Below are positions 15,682 to 23,758 of a stretch of 64,000 nucleotides of DNA, in pieces. Made by a program: the position numbers and the translations under genes. The DNA lies in the NCBI GenBank assembly GCA_963669435.1, contig OY770025.1:496001-560000 (forward strand), given 5' to 3'. The notes beneath the pieces are model-generated. The model saw only the letters and a list, made by a program, of their open reading frames with translations. It did not search any database and was not told the DNA's origin. Source of the stretch: CALJFL01 sp963669435. Lineage in GTDB: Bacteria; Pseudomonadota; Gammaproteobacteria; Pseudomonadales; Halieaceae. The stretch's first letter is position 1, and the number at the start of each line of letters is the position of its first letter.

Positions 15682-16998
15682 ATGTCCACTAACAAAGTTG
15701 GCTTTGTAAGCCTGGGTTGCCCCAAGGCCCTGGTCGATTCCGAGCGCATTCTTACTCAGCTGAAACTGGATGGTTACGAGGTGGTGCCGACCTATGAAGA
15801 CGCAGAGCTTGTGGTGGTCAATACCTGTGGCTTTATCGACTCTGCCAAGCAAGAGTCGCTTGATGCGATCGGCGAGGCGATCAGTGAAAACGGCAAGGTG
15901 ATTGTTACCGGTTGTATGGGCAAGGGGGCCGATGCCGAAGCAATTAGACAGCAACACCCCAAGGTACTGAGCGTGACCGGCCCGGCCGCCTACGAGGAGG
16001 TGGTAAGCGCGGTGCACGAGTATGTACCACACACGCCTACCCACGACCCCTACACCGACCTGGTACCACCGCAGGGTGTGAAGCTTACGCCACGCCACTA
16101 CGCTTACCTGAAGATTTCCGAGGGCTGCAATCATCGCTGCAGTTTCTGCATCATCCCCGATATGCGCGGCGATCTGGTGAGCCGACCGATCGGAGATGTG
16201 ATGGAAGAGGCCGATCGATTGGTGCACGCCGGCGTGCGTGAGCTACTGGTGATTTCCCAGGACACCAGCGCCTATGGGGTAGACCTGAAGTACCGCACCG
16301 GCTTCTGGAATGGCAGACCGCTGAAAACGCGGATGCAGGAGCTATGCGAAGCCCTGGCCGAGTTTGGTATCTGGGTTCGCCTGCACTACGTGTACCCTTA
16401 TCCGCATGTGGACAACGTGATTCCGCTGATGGCCGAGGGCAAGATCCTCCCCTACCTGGATATTCCTTTTCAGCACGGTAGCCCGTCTGTACTCAAACGC
16501 ATGAAGCGCCCCGCCGCCGCAGAAAAATCGCTGGACCGGATCCAGTCCTGGCGCGCCACCTGCCCGGACATCGCCCTGCGCAGCACCTTCATCGTTGGCT
16601 TCCCGGGAGAGACCAATGAGGACTTTGAAATTCTGCTGGACTTCCTGCAGGAGGCGCAGCTGGATCGGGTGGGCTGCTTCCAATACTCGCCGGTGGCCGG
16701 CGCCCGCGCCAACGACCTACCCGATCATGTGCCTGAGGAACTGAAACAAGAACGCTGGGAGCGCTTTATGGCACTGCAGCAGCAGATCAGTGCTGACAAG
16801 CTACAGGCAAAGGTCGGCAAGACAATTGAAGTGCTAATCGACGAGGCGGACGCGGAGGGGGCCATTGGCCGTTCAACTGCAGACGCACCGGAAATTGACG
16901 GCAAGGTTTACCTGGATGGCGTTACGGACCTAAACCCCGGAGACTTTGTTGAGGCCGAGGTGTTGGGGGCTGACGAATACGACTTGTGGGCAGGCTGA
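15682..16998 (+). CDS. rimO: ribosomal protein S12 methylthiotransferase RimO
   Basis: RimO is a radical-SAM enzyme that adds a methylthio group to the conserved Asp of ribosomal protein S12. The 438-aa protein has the N-terminal MTTase domain with its three cluster cysteines (LGCPKALVDS, NTCGF, GCMGKG) and the radical-SAM motif CNHRCSFC at about residues 148-155. Next comes the family-typical IIPDMRG, with QDTSAYG and LHYVYPYP further on, and a C-terminal TRAM-like domain. The length is usual for RimO. rsmE begins six bases after its stop, so the two RNA/ribosome modification genes form an operon. Confidence 0.96.
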   Translation: MSTNKVGFVSLGCPKALVDSERILTQLKLDGYEVVPTYEDAELVVVNTCGFIDSAKQESLDAIGEAISENGKVIVTGCMGKGADAEAIRQQHPKVLSVTGPAAYEEVVSAVHEYVPHTPTHDPYTDLVPPQGVKLTPRHYAYLKISEGCNHRCSFCIIPDMRGDLVSRPIGDVMEEADRLVHAGVRELLVISQDTSAYGVDLKYRTGFWNGRPLKTRMQELCEALAEFGIWVRLHYVYPYPHVDNVIPLMAEGKILPYLDIPFQHGSPSVLKRMKRPAAAEKSLDRIQSWRATCPDIALRSTFIVGFPGETNEDFEILLDFLQEAQLDRVGCFQYSPVAGARANDLPDHVPEELKQERWERFMALQQQISADKLQAKVGKTIEVLIDEADAEGAIGRSTADAPEIDGKVYLDGVTDLNPGDFVEAEVLGADEYDLWAG

Positions 16999-17004
16999 GC
17001 TTCT

Positions 17005-17718
17005 GTGAATCTGTTGCTACTCTCGGCCGAAGATTATGACGATAAGGGCCGTGCCGTTATCCGCGGCCAGCGCCTGCAACATCTGCTGGACGTGCACGGC
17101 GCCAACCCGGGGGACACGATAAGAACCGGTGAGATAGGCGGGCTAATGGGCCAGGCTGTTGTGCAGTCGATTGATGACAGCGAGGCGGTGCTTGATGTCA
17201 CACTGGACCAAGCTCCACCCGCCAAGCTTCCGCTCATCCTGGTCGTCGCCCTGCCCCGCCCTAAAATGCTGCGACGTATTTTGCGCACGGTGGCCGAATG
17301 CGGTGTGGCGGAGCTGCACCTGATCAACAGCTACCGGGTCGAGAAGAGTTATTGGCAGACACCGGTACTGCAGGAATCAACGATCCGCAACTACCTGCTG
17401 CAAGGCCTGGAGCAGTCGCGCGACACAGTGCTGCCCCGCGTTTTCCAACACCGCCGCTTCAAACCCTTTGTCGAGGACAAACTGGAGGCGCTGGTCTCCG
17501 GCAAACGGGCGCTGCTGGCACACCCGGGTGATTATCCACCCTGCCCTGCGGGCTGTGATGAAGAAACACTCCTGGTTATTGGGCCGGAGGGGGGCTTCAT
17601 TCCCTACGAGGTCGAAAAACTGCAACAGGCGGGTTGCTCAGCCATTGCTCTGGGGCCACGCATTCTCCGTGTGGAAACAGCCGTCAGTGCGTTGTTGGGG
17701 CGAATGCTGACCAGTTAG
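17005..17718 (+). CDS. rsmE: 16S rRNA m3U1498 methyltransferase RsmE
   Basis: The 237-aa protein is a SPOUT methyltransferase that methylates U1498 of 16S rRNA. An N-terminal PUA-like barrel (about 1-70, with RGQRLQHLLDVHGANPGDTI) precedes the knotted domain carrying ELHLINSYRVEKSYW, LVIGPEGGF and the C-terminal LGPRILRVETAV, all family signatures. The start is GTG at 17005, six bases after rimO. The stop overlaps the stop of the convergent TonB receptor gene by four bases. Confidence 0.94.
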   Translation: MNLLLLSAEDYDDKGRAVIRGQRLQHLLDVHGANPGDTIRTGEIGGLMGQAVVQSIDDSEAVLDVTLDQAPPAKLPLILVVALPRPKMLRRILRTVAECGVAELHLINSYRVEKSYWQTPVLQESTIRNYLLQGLEQSRDTVLPRVFQHRRFKPFVEDKLEALVSGKRALLAHPGDYPPCPAGCDEETLLVIGPEGGFIPYEVEKLQQAGCSAIALGPRILRVETAVSALLGRMLTS

Positions 17719-20258
17719 AAGTGGTAACGCAATTCGGCGCCATACATGCGCGGAGCGGCCACCGCAAATCCTCCGACACCCGCGGAATCTACCAGCGCCA
17801 CACCCCCGACAAGGTAGTCCTCATCGGTCAGGTTGCTGCCGTAGAGCGCGCCGGTCCACTTCTCGTCCGGTGACATCCAGGTCAAACGCGCACTCAGGTC
17901 AAACTGCTCGTCTTCCAACCACAAGTCAGTATTACAACTGGATGAGTCCAGGCAGAAGTCGATATCTTTCTTCCAGCTGGCTTGTAAGCGCGGCAACAAC
18001 AGTCCGATCGGCGAAGGCACAATAAACTGTGCGGCCAACAGATAACTTTGTTCCGCCAGGCGCGGAAGATTTTCATTGCTGCGGTCAATCGGGCAGGCTT
18101 CAACCGGAAACAACAGTAAGTTGGCGCGATCGCAACCAGGTGGCGCCGGTCGTGTCGGGTCACCAATAGTAATCTGTTGGTCGTCAAATTCATCAATGTC
18201 GCCATCGGTAATCGTGGCATTCATGGTCAAGGTCAGAAATTCAAACGGCAGCCAGGTGGTTTCCAGCTCAAAGCCCTGGATAGTCGACTCGGCCGCGTTA
18301 ATCGTTGTCGGCGCGGGCGAACTGGTGGCTACATTGATCGCCAGGCTGGTCAGCTGCCGATTCTTATAATCACTGTGGAACAGGGCGCCGTTGACCCGCA
18401 GGCGCCTATCGAGCAGGTCCAGCTTGAAGCCCAGTTCCCAGTTGGTCACTTCCTCTGGCTTGAACTCCTCAAGCGCGTCACTGGGCCCTTCGGACAAGCC
18501 GCCGGACAAAAAGCCCTCGCTGTAGGTTAAGTAAAGACTGCCGGTGTCCACCCAGCTGAGGTCATCAAGACTGTATTGCAGGCTGGCCATCGGGGATACG
18601 TCGTCATCAGTACTCTTACCGGAGCTGTTATCACGCACCACAAAGTCGAAATGGGGGTTGTAGGCAAACCCGGGACGGCTGACGGCAAACAGGCCATTGC
18701 CAATATCAACCACCGGGCCGCCATTCAGATCCAGCGTTGCCGAGTCAGCCCGGTAGCGGATCCTCTCGAGCTTGCGCTCCTCGTCGGTATAGCGGACTCC
18801 CAGCGTAGCCCGCCAGCGCGCATTAAACTCCCACTCGCCCTGGGCGAAGGCGGCGACTGCAGTGTTGTCGGCAGTCAGCGTGCTCGCACTGGCGTTAAGA
18901 AAGAAGGTGTCGCCCAACGAGGGGTCGAACGGGCCGAGAAAATTGGCGTCAATACGTCCGGCCGTTTCTTCCCGATACCAGTATAGGCCCGCCACGTACT
19001 GCAAGCGTTGGTCGTACGCGTCGCCAGTCAACTGAAACTCCTGACTGTACTGGTCCGTTTTTGAAGGCCCGTTGAGCGGGTGAATACTGTTGGTGCGATG
19101 CAGAAAGGGAATGGCCGTGTGGTCCAGTTCGTCGTTCTGCTCGGCCTCGGTATAGCGCCAACCGGTGATGCTTTTAATGGTGAGGCTGTCACTCAATTCC
19201 CACTCAGCGATGAGCGACGCGCCCCTGTTTTCGGCGCGATAGTCTCCTCCCAGGTCGGAACGGACGGTGAGCGGGTCACCACCCCCGGCATTGGCGGATT
19301 CCAGGCAAAAATCATCGAGCGTGGCACCGAGAGAGGGGCCGATGGCCACCGCGTCGAACAGTGCGGCCTGCCATCCCGTTACCCCGGGGACCAGCTGGCA
19401 CTTGTTGGGCCGCATCAACTGCTCGGTTTCGGCCCAATTGATATTGAGGTCAATCGTTAATGTTTGGTCCGGGACCCAGCGGGTTTGCCAGATAACGCTC
19501 TGGCGGTCCTCGTCCAGGTACGCTTTACCGTCGTAAAGGTTGTCGATGAAGCCATCGCGACTGCGGTGAACACCAGAAAAACGTGTCCACAGCTTGTCCG
19601 CCAGAGGTACGTTGACGACCAGATCACCGTCCAGTCGATCGTAATTGCCCACGCGCAAGCCCACCTGGCCCTCGAGTTCACCCACCGGCCTGTTGGTGGT
19701 AAACACCAGGGCACCCCCGGTCGTATTTTTCCCAAACAGGGTTCCCTGTGGGCCACGCAGCACCTGCACCGATGCGATATCGTTCAGGTCCAACAGCGCC
19801 CCGTCAGGCCTGCCCACATACACATTATCGATATAGATGCCGACCCCGGGGTCGATATTGGCGCCGGTATTGCGCTGACCTACGCCGCGTATGTACACCG
19901 ACGCCTGCGGCGCAGCACCGCGAGCCAGTGATACATCAATGCCCGGTACCAGGATGTTCAAATCCGCGAGATTATTGATTCCAGCGTCACGCAGGGCATC
20001 GGCGTCCAGTGCGGTAACTGCGAGTGGCGTTTCCTGGAGGCTCTCGGCGCGCTTGCGGGCGGTAACGATGACATCTTCCAGCACTGTGGCTTTGTGAACA
20101 GCGGCTTTGTGAACAGCGGCTTTGTGAACAGCGGCTTTGTGAGCAGTAGCGTTCTGAGTAGCAGTTTCCTCAGCGGTGGCAACCTTGGGCAAAAAACCCG
20201 CCAACAATGGCCAACAGAGCAGGGCTAACCAGGGTTGTTTGTTATCGTATCTCCCCAT
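17715..20258 (-). CDS. TonB-dependent outer-membrane receptor with repeat-containing N-terminus
   Basis: The 847-aa receptor has a signal peptide (WLALLCWPLLAGFLPKVATA) and an unusual linker with tandem AVHKA repeats (about residues 37-60). The TonB-box/plug follows (EDVIVTARKRAESLQETPLA, then VPGIDVSLARGAAPQASVYI, VQVLRGPQGTLFGKNTTGGA). A 22-strand barrel ends in YGAELRYHF, with the terminal Phe required for BAM insertion. The family style matches iron-complex or complex-carbohydrate/aromatic receptors of marine bacteria; the substrate is unknown. It is monocistronic, and its stop overlaps that of rsmE. Confidence 0.94.
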   Translation of the reverse strand: MGRYDNKQPWLALLCWPLLAGFLPKVATAEETATQNATAHKAAVHKAAVHKAAVHKATVLEDVIVTARKRAESLQETPLAVTALDADALRDAGINNLADLNILVPGIDVSLARGAAPQASVYIRGVGQRNTGANIDPGVGIYIDNVYVGRPDGALLDLNDIASVQVLRGPQGTLFGKNTTGGALVFTTNRPVGELEGQVGLRVGNYDRLDGDLVVNVPLADKLWTRFSGVHRSRDGFIDNLYDGKAYLDEDRQSVIWQTRWVPDQTLTIDLNINWAETEQLMRPNKCQLVPGVTGWQAALFDAVAIGPSLGATLDDFCLESANAGGGDPLTVRSDLGGDYRAENRGASLIAEWELSDSLTIKSITGWRYTEAEQNDELDHTAIPFLHRTNSIHPLNGPSKTDQYSQEFQLTGDAYDQRLQYVAGLYWYREETAGRIDANFLGPFDPSLGDTFFLNASASTLTADNTAVAAFAQGEWEFNARWRATLGVRYTDEERKLERIRYRADSATLDLNGGPVVDIGNGLFAVSRPGFAYNPHFDFVVRDNSSGKSTDDDVSPMASLQYSLDDLSWVDTGSLYLTYSEGFLSGGLSEGPSDALEEFKPEEVTNWELGFKLDLLDRRLRVNGALFHSDYKNRQLTSLAINVATSSPAPTTINAAESTIQGFELETTWLPFEFLTLTMNATITDGDIDEFDDQQITIGDPTRPAPPGCDRANLLLFPVEACPIDRSNENLPRLAEQSYLLAAQFIVPSPIGLLLPRLQASWKKDIDFCLDSSSCNTDLWLEDEQFDLSARLTWMSPDEKWTGALYGSNLTDEDYLVGGVALVDSAGVGGFAVAAPRMYGAELRYHF
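20086..20160 (-). repeat. 15-bp in-frame tandem repeat in the TonB receptor gene
   Basis: Four near-identical 15-bp units (plus-strand GCGGCTTTGTGAACA, positions 20086-20145) are followed by a degenerate fifth unit to 20160. Read on the minus strand they encode repeated five-residue KAAVH blocks between the signal peptide and the plug domain. Since the unit is a multiple of three, copy changes would keep the frame, so length variation among strains is possible. Confidence 0.9.
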
Positions 20259-20367
20259 AGGTCACACCTTAACGCGCCGGAGCGAGGAGCGCACCCAAAG
20301 GCTTGTGGCGCCCGGGGTTTTAAAACGCCTTAAGAGTGTGTGTTTCGATCCAACCGAGCACTCCCAT

Positions 20368-21492
20368 TCAATACTGGTCGGGTTCGGGCGACGCGAACAG
20401 GGGCAACTGCCCTGCCTCATCACCGCCCAGAGGCCGCAAGCGCAATCCCACACCCAACAGCCGCACCGGTTTGGCACCTCTTGGCCAGGCGGACGCCAGT
20501 AATCGGCGAAAGGCCTCAGCTTCATCCCAGGGGGTGCCGTCAATGGTCAGCATTTCCTCGAAAGTCGTCTGGTTGAAATCCTTATACTTGATCTTTATTA
20601 CCCGCTTGATGGGAGCATACTGATCGGCAATGCGGCCAAAGCGGCGCTTCAACTCCACCACAAGGGCATCGACTGCGGTGATCATCTCTTCCATGTCGGC
20701 GATGTCATCGGCAAAGGTGCGCTCCACACTGATAGATTTACGCGTCCGGGTGGATTGCACCGGGCGCTCATCTTTGCCCCTTGCCACATCCGCCAGGCGC
20801 TTGCCGTACTTACCGAAGCGCCGCACCAGTTGTTCCAACGAAAGGGCCTGCAGGTCGCCGCAGGTCTGCACACCCATCTTCGCCAGTTTCGCGGCAGTCA
20901 CCTTGCCCACACCGTTAATTCGATTCACCGGCAGGTCACGGACGAACTCGGCAACCTGGTCGGGGGCAATGGTGAACAAACCATCAGGTTTGTCCCAATC
21001 GCTGGCCACCTTGGCCAGGAATTTGTTGGGTGCGACTCCAGCCGATACGGTTAAGCGCAATTCATCCTTGATGCGCTGGCGGATCTCCCTGGCGATCAAG
21101 GTGGCACTGCCGTCACAGCGCTCACAATCAGTGACGTCCAGGTAGGCCTCGTCGAGGGAAAGCGGTTCGATCTTCGAGGTATAGTCGCTGAATATGCTGT
21201 GGAACTCAGCCGAGATCTCGCGATACAGTTCGAACCGGGGTGGCAAGATGATTAACTGCGGACACAGGGTCATTGCCCGGGACGAGGCCATGGCCGATCG
21301 CACGCCGTATTCCCGCGCGGCGTAACTGGCGGCCGCAATCACACCGCGGCGCTCGGAGCGCCCTCCCACCGCCAACGGTTTGCCCACCAGGCTGGGGTCC
21401 TCCCGCATTTCCACCGATGCATAGAAGGAATCTGCATCCACATGGATGATTTTACGGGCGCTCCCCATGGCGTTGTCCGGTTCAGGTAACAT
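20368..21492 (-). CDS. dinB: DNA polymerase IV (DinB)
   Basis: This is a Y-family translesion polymerase of 374 aa. Visible motifs are HVDADSFYASVEMREDPSL (metal Asp pair region), ASYAAREYGVRSAMA, SLDEAYLDVT (catalytic Asp-Glu), NKFLAKVASDWDKPDGLF and the helix-hairpin-helix INGVGKVTAAKLAKMG. The C-terminal little-finger region ends in GVGLRLRPLGGDEAGQLPLF, close to a clamp-binding QLPLF motif. The start could be ATG 21492 or ATG 21468 (MGSARKIIHVD); homologues begin near the second. I saw no convincing LexA box in its upstream region. Confidence 0.95.
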   Translation of the reverse strand: MLPEPDNAMGSARKIIHVDADSFYASVEMREDPSLVGKPLAVGGRSERRGVIAAASYAAREYGVRSAMASSRAMTLCPQLIILPPRFELYREISAEFHSIFSDYTSKIEPLSLDEAYLDVTDCERCDGSATLIAREIRQRIKDELRLTVSAGVAPNKFLAKVASDWDKPDGLFTIAPDQVAEFVRDLPVNRINGVGKVTAAKLAKMGVQTCGDLQALSLEQLVRRFGKYGKRLADVARGKDERPVQSTRTRKSISVERTFADDIADMEEMITAVDALVVELKRRFGRIADQYAPIKRVIKIKYKDFNQTTFEEMLTIDGTPWDEAEAFRRLLASAWPRGAKPVRLLGVGLRLRPLGGDEAGQLPLFASPEPDQY

Positions 21493-21636
21493 CCTAAGCG
21501 CAGGCAGCCGCCCCCGCTGTGCACTGGCGAATCATCACCTCTTCCTTCCGCCGCGTCGACAGTTTGCTATTCTAACCTGACAACAACACTGACGTGACAT
21601 CGACGGCACACCCCCGTCCTTTGGAGAGGCACTAGT

Positions 21637-21999
21637 ATGTCCAACCATCCCGAATCCCTTGCGCAGATGCTCGCAGCATGGAACGAACCAGACCGCAACA
21701 AGATGCGCGCACTGCTTGAGCAGGCCCTTAACCCCGCCGTACGCTTTGTAGATCCGTCCATCGATCTGACGGGCATCGACGCATTCGAGGCAAACGTGCT
21801 GGAGGTACAGTCGAAACTGCCGGGTGCGGTGTATTCGCGCGCATCCGCAGTGGATTCCCAGCACGACTTCCATCGCTATCATTGGGCCATCCACCAGAAC
21901 GGGGAGCTGGTAATCCCGGGCTTCGACGTCACCCAGACCGACGAGTCGGGACGGGTACTGATGGTGGTGGGCTTCTTTGGACCCATCCCGGAAATGTGA
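21637..21999 (+). CDS. NTF2/SnoaL-like protein
   Basis: The 120-aa protein has the cone-shaped NTF2 fold pattern: MLAAWNEPDRNKMRALLEQA, FVDPSIDLTGIDAFEANVLE and a closing HYHWAIHQNGEL-type strand with GFDVTQTDESGRVLMVVGFF. It may bind or isomerise a small molecule; the ligand is unknown. A GAGAGG ribosome site precedes the ATG. It is followed at 22088 by an enoyl-CoA hydratase-like gene in the same direction, with about 90 bp between them. Confidence 0.78.
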   Translation: MSNHPESLAQMLAAWNEPDRNKMRALLEQALNPAVRFVDPSIDLTGIDAFEANVLEVQSKLPGAVYSRASAVDSQHDFHRYHWAIHQNGELVIPGFDVTQTDESGRVLMVVGFFGPIPEM

Positions 22000-22087
22000 A
22001 CCCACTTGGCAAAAGCCTCTGACCTTCGCCACCGGAATCACAACTGCGGCAACAATAGTACTGACACTGCAACTGGGGAAAATCACC

Positions 22088-22966
22088 ATGTCCTTCGAAA
22101 CCATCCTGTACCACACAGACGACAGGGTAGCCACGCTCACGCTGAACCGCCCCGAGCGCCTGAACGCAATCAATATGCAGCTCGCACGGGAGCTACAACA
22201 GGCAGTCGAAAAGGCCGATCGAGACCCGGACGTTCACGTGATCGTGTTACGCGGGCAAGGCAAGGGCTTTTGCGGTGGCTATGACCTGGCCGACTACGCC
22301 GAGACACACGTTGAGTCACCCTGTACCCAGGATGAAATGCCCTGGGATCCCACCCAGGACTTCCAGGCCATGTGGGGATTCACCCAGCACTTTATGTCGC
22401 TGTGGCGCTGCAATAAGCCGGTGATCACCTGCATCCACGGCGCGGCAGCAGCGGGTGGCAGTGATATTGCCCTGTGCAGCGACCTTATTGTGATGGCCGA
22501 CGATGCCGTTATCGGCTATCCCCCCGCACGGGTCTGGGGTGTACCCACCACCATGATGTGGGTTTACCGCCTGGGTATGGAACAGGCTAAGCGCATGCTG
22601 TTCACTGGCGACCTGATCACGGGGAAGGAGGCTGCAGCGCAGGGGCTGGTATTAAAATCGGTCCCTGAAGATCAACTGGATGCGGAAGTACAGGCACTGT
22701 GTGATCGCATCAAGGGCGTGCCAAAAAACCAGTTGATGATGTGCAAAATGTCTGTGAACCAGGCCTACGAGAATATGGGGCTGAAAACTACCCAGATGTT
22801 CGCCACCATGTTCGACGGCGTCGCCCGCCACTCACCGGAAGGTAAGTGGTTCGAGGAGCGCGCCCAGGAGGCAGGCTTTAAACAGGCGGTAAAAGAGAGG
22901 GATTCCGGCGACCTGATTGCTCCAGGTCGCAGCAAGGACTTCAGCGAGTGGTTTCAGGACAATTAA
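22088..22966 (+). CDS. enoyl-CoA hydratase/isomerase (crotonase) family protein
   Basis: The 292-aa crotonase has an ADDRVATLTLNRPERLNAIN-like N-terminus, VIVLRGQGKGFCGGYDLADY for the first oxyanion loop, and IHGAAAAGGSDIALCSDLIV for the second. At the usual position of the catalytic Glu the motif reads PPARVWGVPTT, so a dehydratase or isomerase reaction other than classic hydration is possible. The ATG at 22088 is preferred: GGGGA precedes it and the fold begins right after. The C-terminal part is longer than in FadB-type hydratases, as in crotonases of steroid/CoA catabolism. Confidence 0.88.
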   Translation: MSFETILYHTDDRVATLTLNRPERLNAINMQLARELQQAVEKADRDPDVHVIVLRGQGKGFCGGYDLADYAETHVESPCTQDEMPWDPTQDFQAMWGFTQHFMSLWRCNKPVITCIHGAAAAGGSDIALCSDLIVMADDAVIGYPPARVWGVPTTMMWVYRLGMEQAKRMLFTGDLITGKEAAAQGLVLKSVPEDQLDAEVQALCDRIKGVPKNQLMMCKMSVNQAYENMGLKTTQMFATMFDGVARHSPEGKWFEERAQEAGFKQAVKERDSGDLIAPGRSKDFSEWFQDN

Positions 22967-22987
22967 CCACGGGCTGCCCAACGAAAA

Positions 22988-23647
22988 TCAGGCTGAAGCA
23001 CCCAACCCCGCGGGACAGGATACACCCGTACCCCCCAGTCCACAGTAACCGCCGGGGTTTTTCGCCAGGTATTGCTGGTGATACTCCTCAGCATAATAGA
23101 ACGCCGGTGCCGGCAGTATCTCGGTGGTGATATCGCCGTAACCGGCCGCGTTCAGTTGGCCTTGAAAAGCAGTCCGGGACTGCTCCGCCAACTCCTGCTG
23201 CTGATCGCCAAAGGTGTATATCCCGGAACGATACTGCGTTCCCATATCGTTACCCTGGCGCATACCCTGGGTGGGGTCATGCCCTTCCCAGAATGCCTTG
23301 AGCAACTGTTCGTAGCTCACTACATCTGGATCAAACACCACCAACACCACTTCATTGTGGCCGGTCTGGCCGGTACACACTTCCTGGTAAGTGGGGTTGG
23401 GGGTAACACCCGCGGCATAGCCCACGGCGGTGGTATACACGCCGGGCAGCTGCCAGAAGATGCGCTCAACACCCCAGAAGCAGCCCATCCCAAAAATGGC
23501 CTGCTCCAGGTGATCGGCAAAGGGTCCGGTCAGTGGATTGCCATTGACGTAATGGCGCTCGGGTACCGGCATGGATTCGTCGCGCCCGGGCAGGGCCGAA
23601 TCCGCGTCTGGCATCAGATGTTTCTTGCGAATCTCGAACAATTTCAT
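22988..23647 (-). CDS. msrA: peptide-methionine (S)-S-oxide reductase MsrA
   Basis: MsrA reduces methionine-S-sulfoxide. The 219-aa protein contains the GCFWGVERIFW active-site block (catalytic Cys in GCFWG), GYAAGVTPNPTYQEVCTGQTGHNE and a C-terminal YHQQYLAKNPGGYCGLGGTG, whose Cys acts as recycling residue in this family. Its N-terminal extension (PGRDESMPVPERHYVNG) is usual for the long bacterial form. A GGAGGA stretch lies unusually close to the ATG. The gene converges with the enoyl-CoA hydratase gene and diverges from the PhoD gene. Confidence 0.95.
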   Translation of the reverse strand: MKLFEIRKKHLMPDADSALPGRDESMPVPERHYVNGNPLTGPFADHLEQAIFGMGCFWGVERIFWQLPGVYTTAVGYAAGVTPNPTYQEVCTGQTGHNEVVLVVFDPDVVSYEQLLKAFWEGHDPTQGMRQGNDMGTQYRSGIYTFGDQQQELAEQSRTAFQGQLNAAGYGDITTEILPAPAFYYAEEYHQQYLAKNPGGYCGLGGTGVSCPAGLGASA

Positions 23648-23758
23648 TCCTCCAGTATAAAGTCAGGTAAGCCAGCAGGAAACCGTAATGACCAACGCTT
23701 TCCCTAGGCCACTAGCCTGAGCTACAGTACGACATCGATGTCTACACCTTAGTTCAAC

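Noticed and set aside
15676..16227. 183-codon minus-strand frame
   Set aside because: It is antisense to rimO, whose radical-SAM motif is in the plus frame.
21493..21636. LexA box upstream of dinB
   Set aside because: A CTGT occurs but without a properly spaced ACAG partner; no convincing SOS operator was found.
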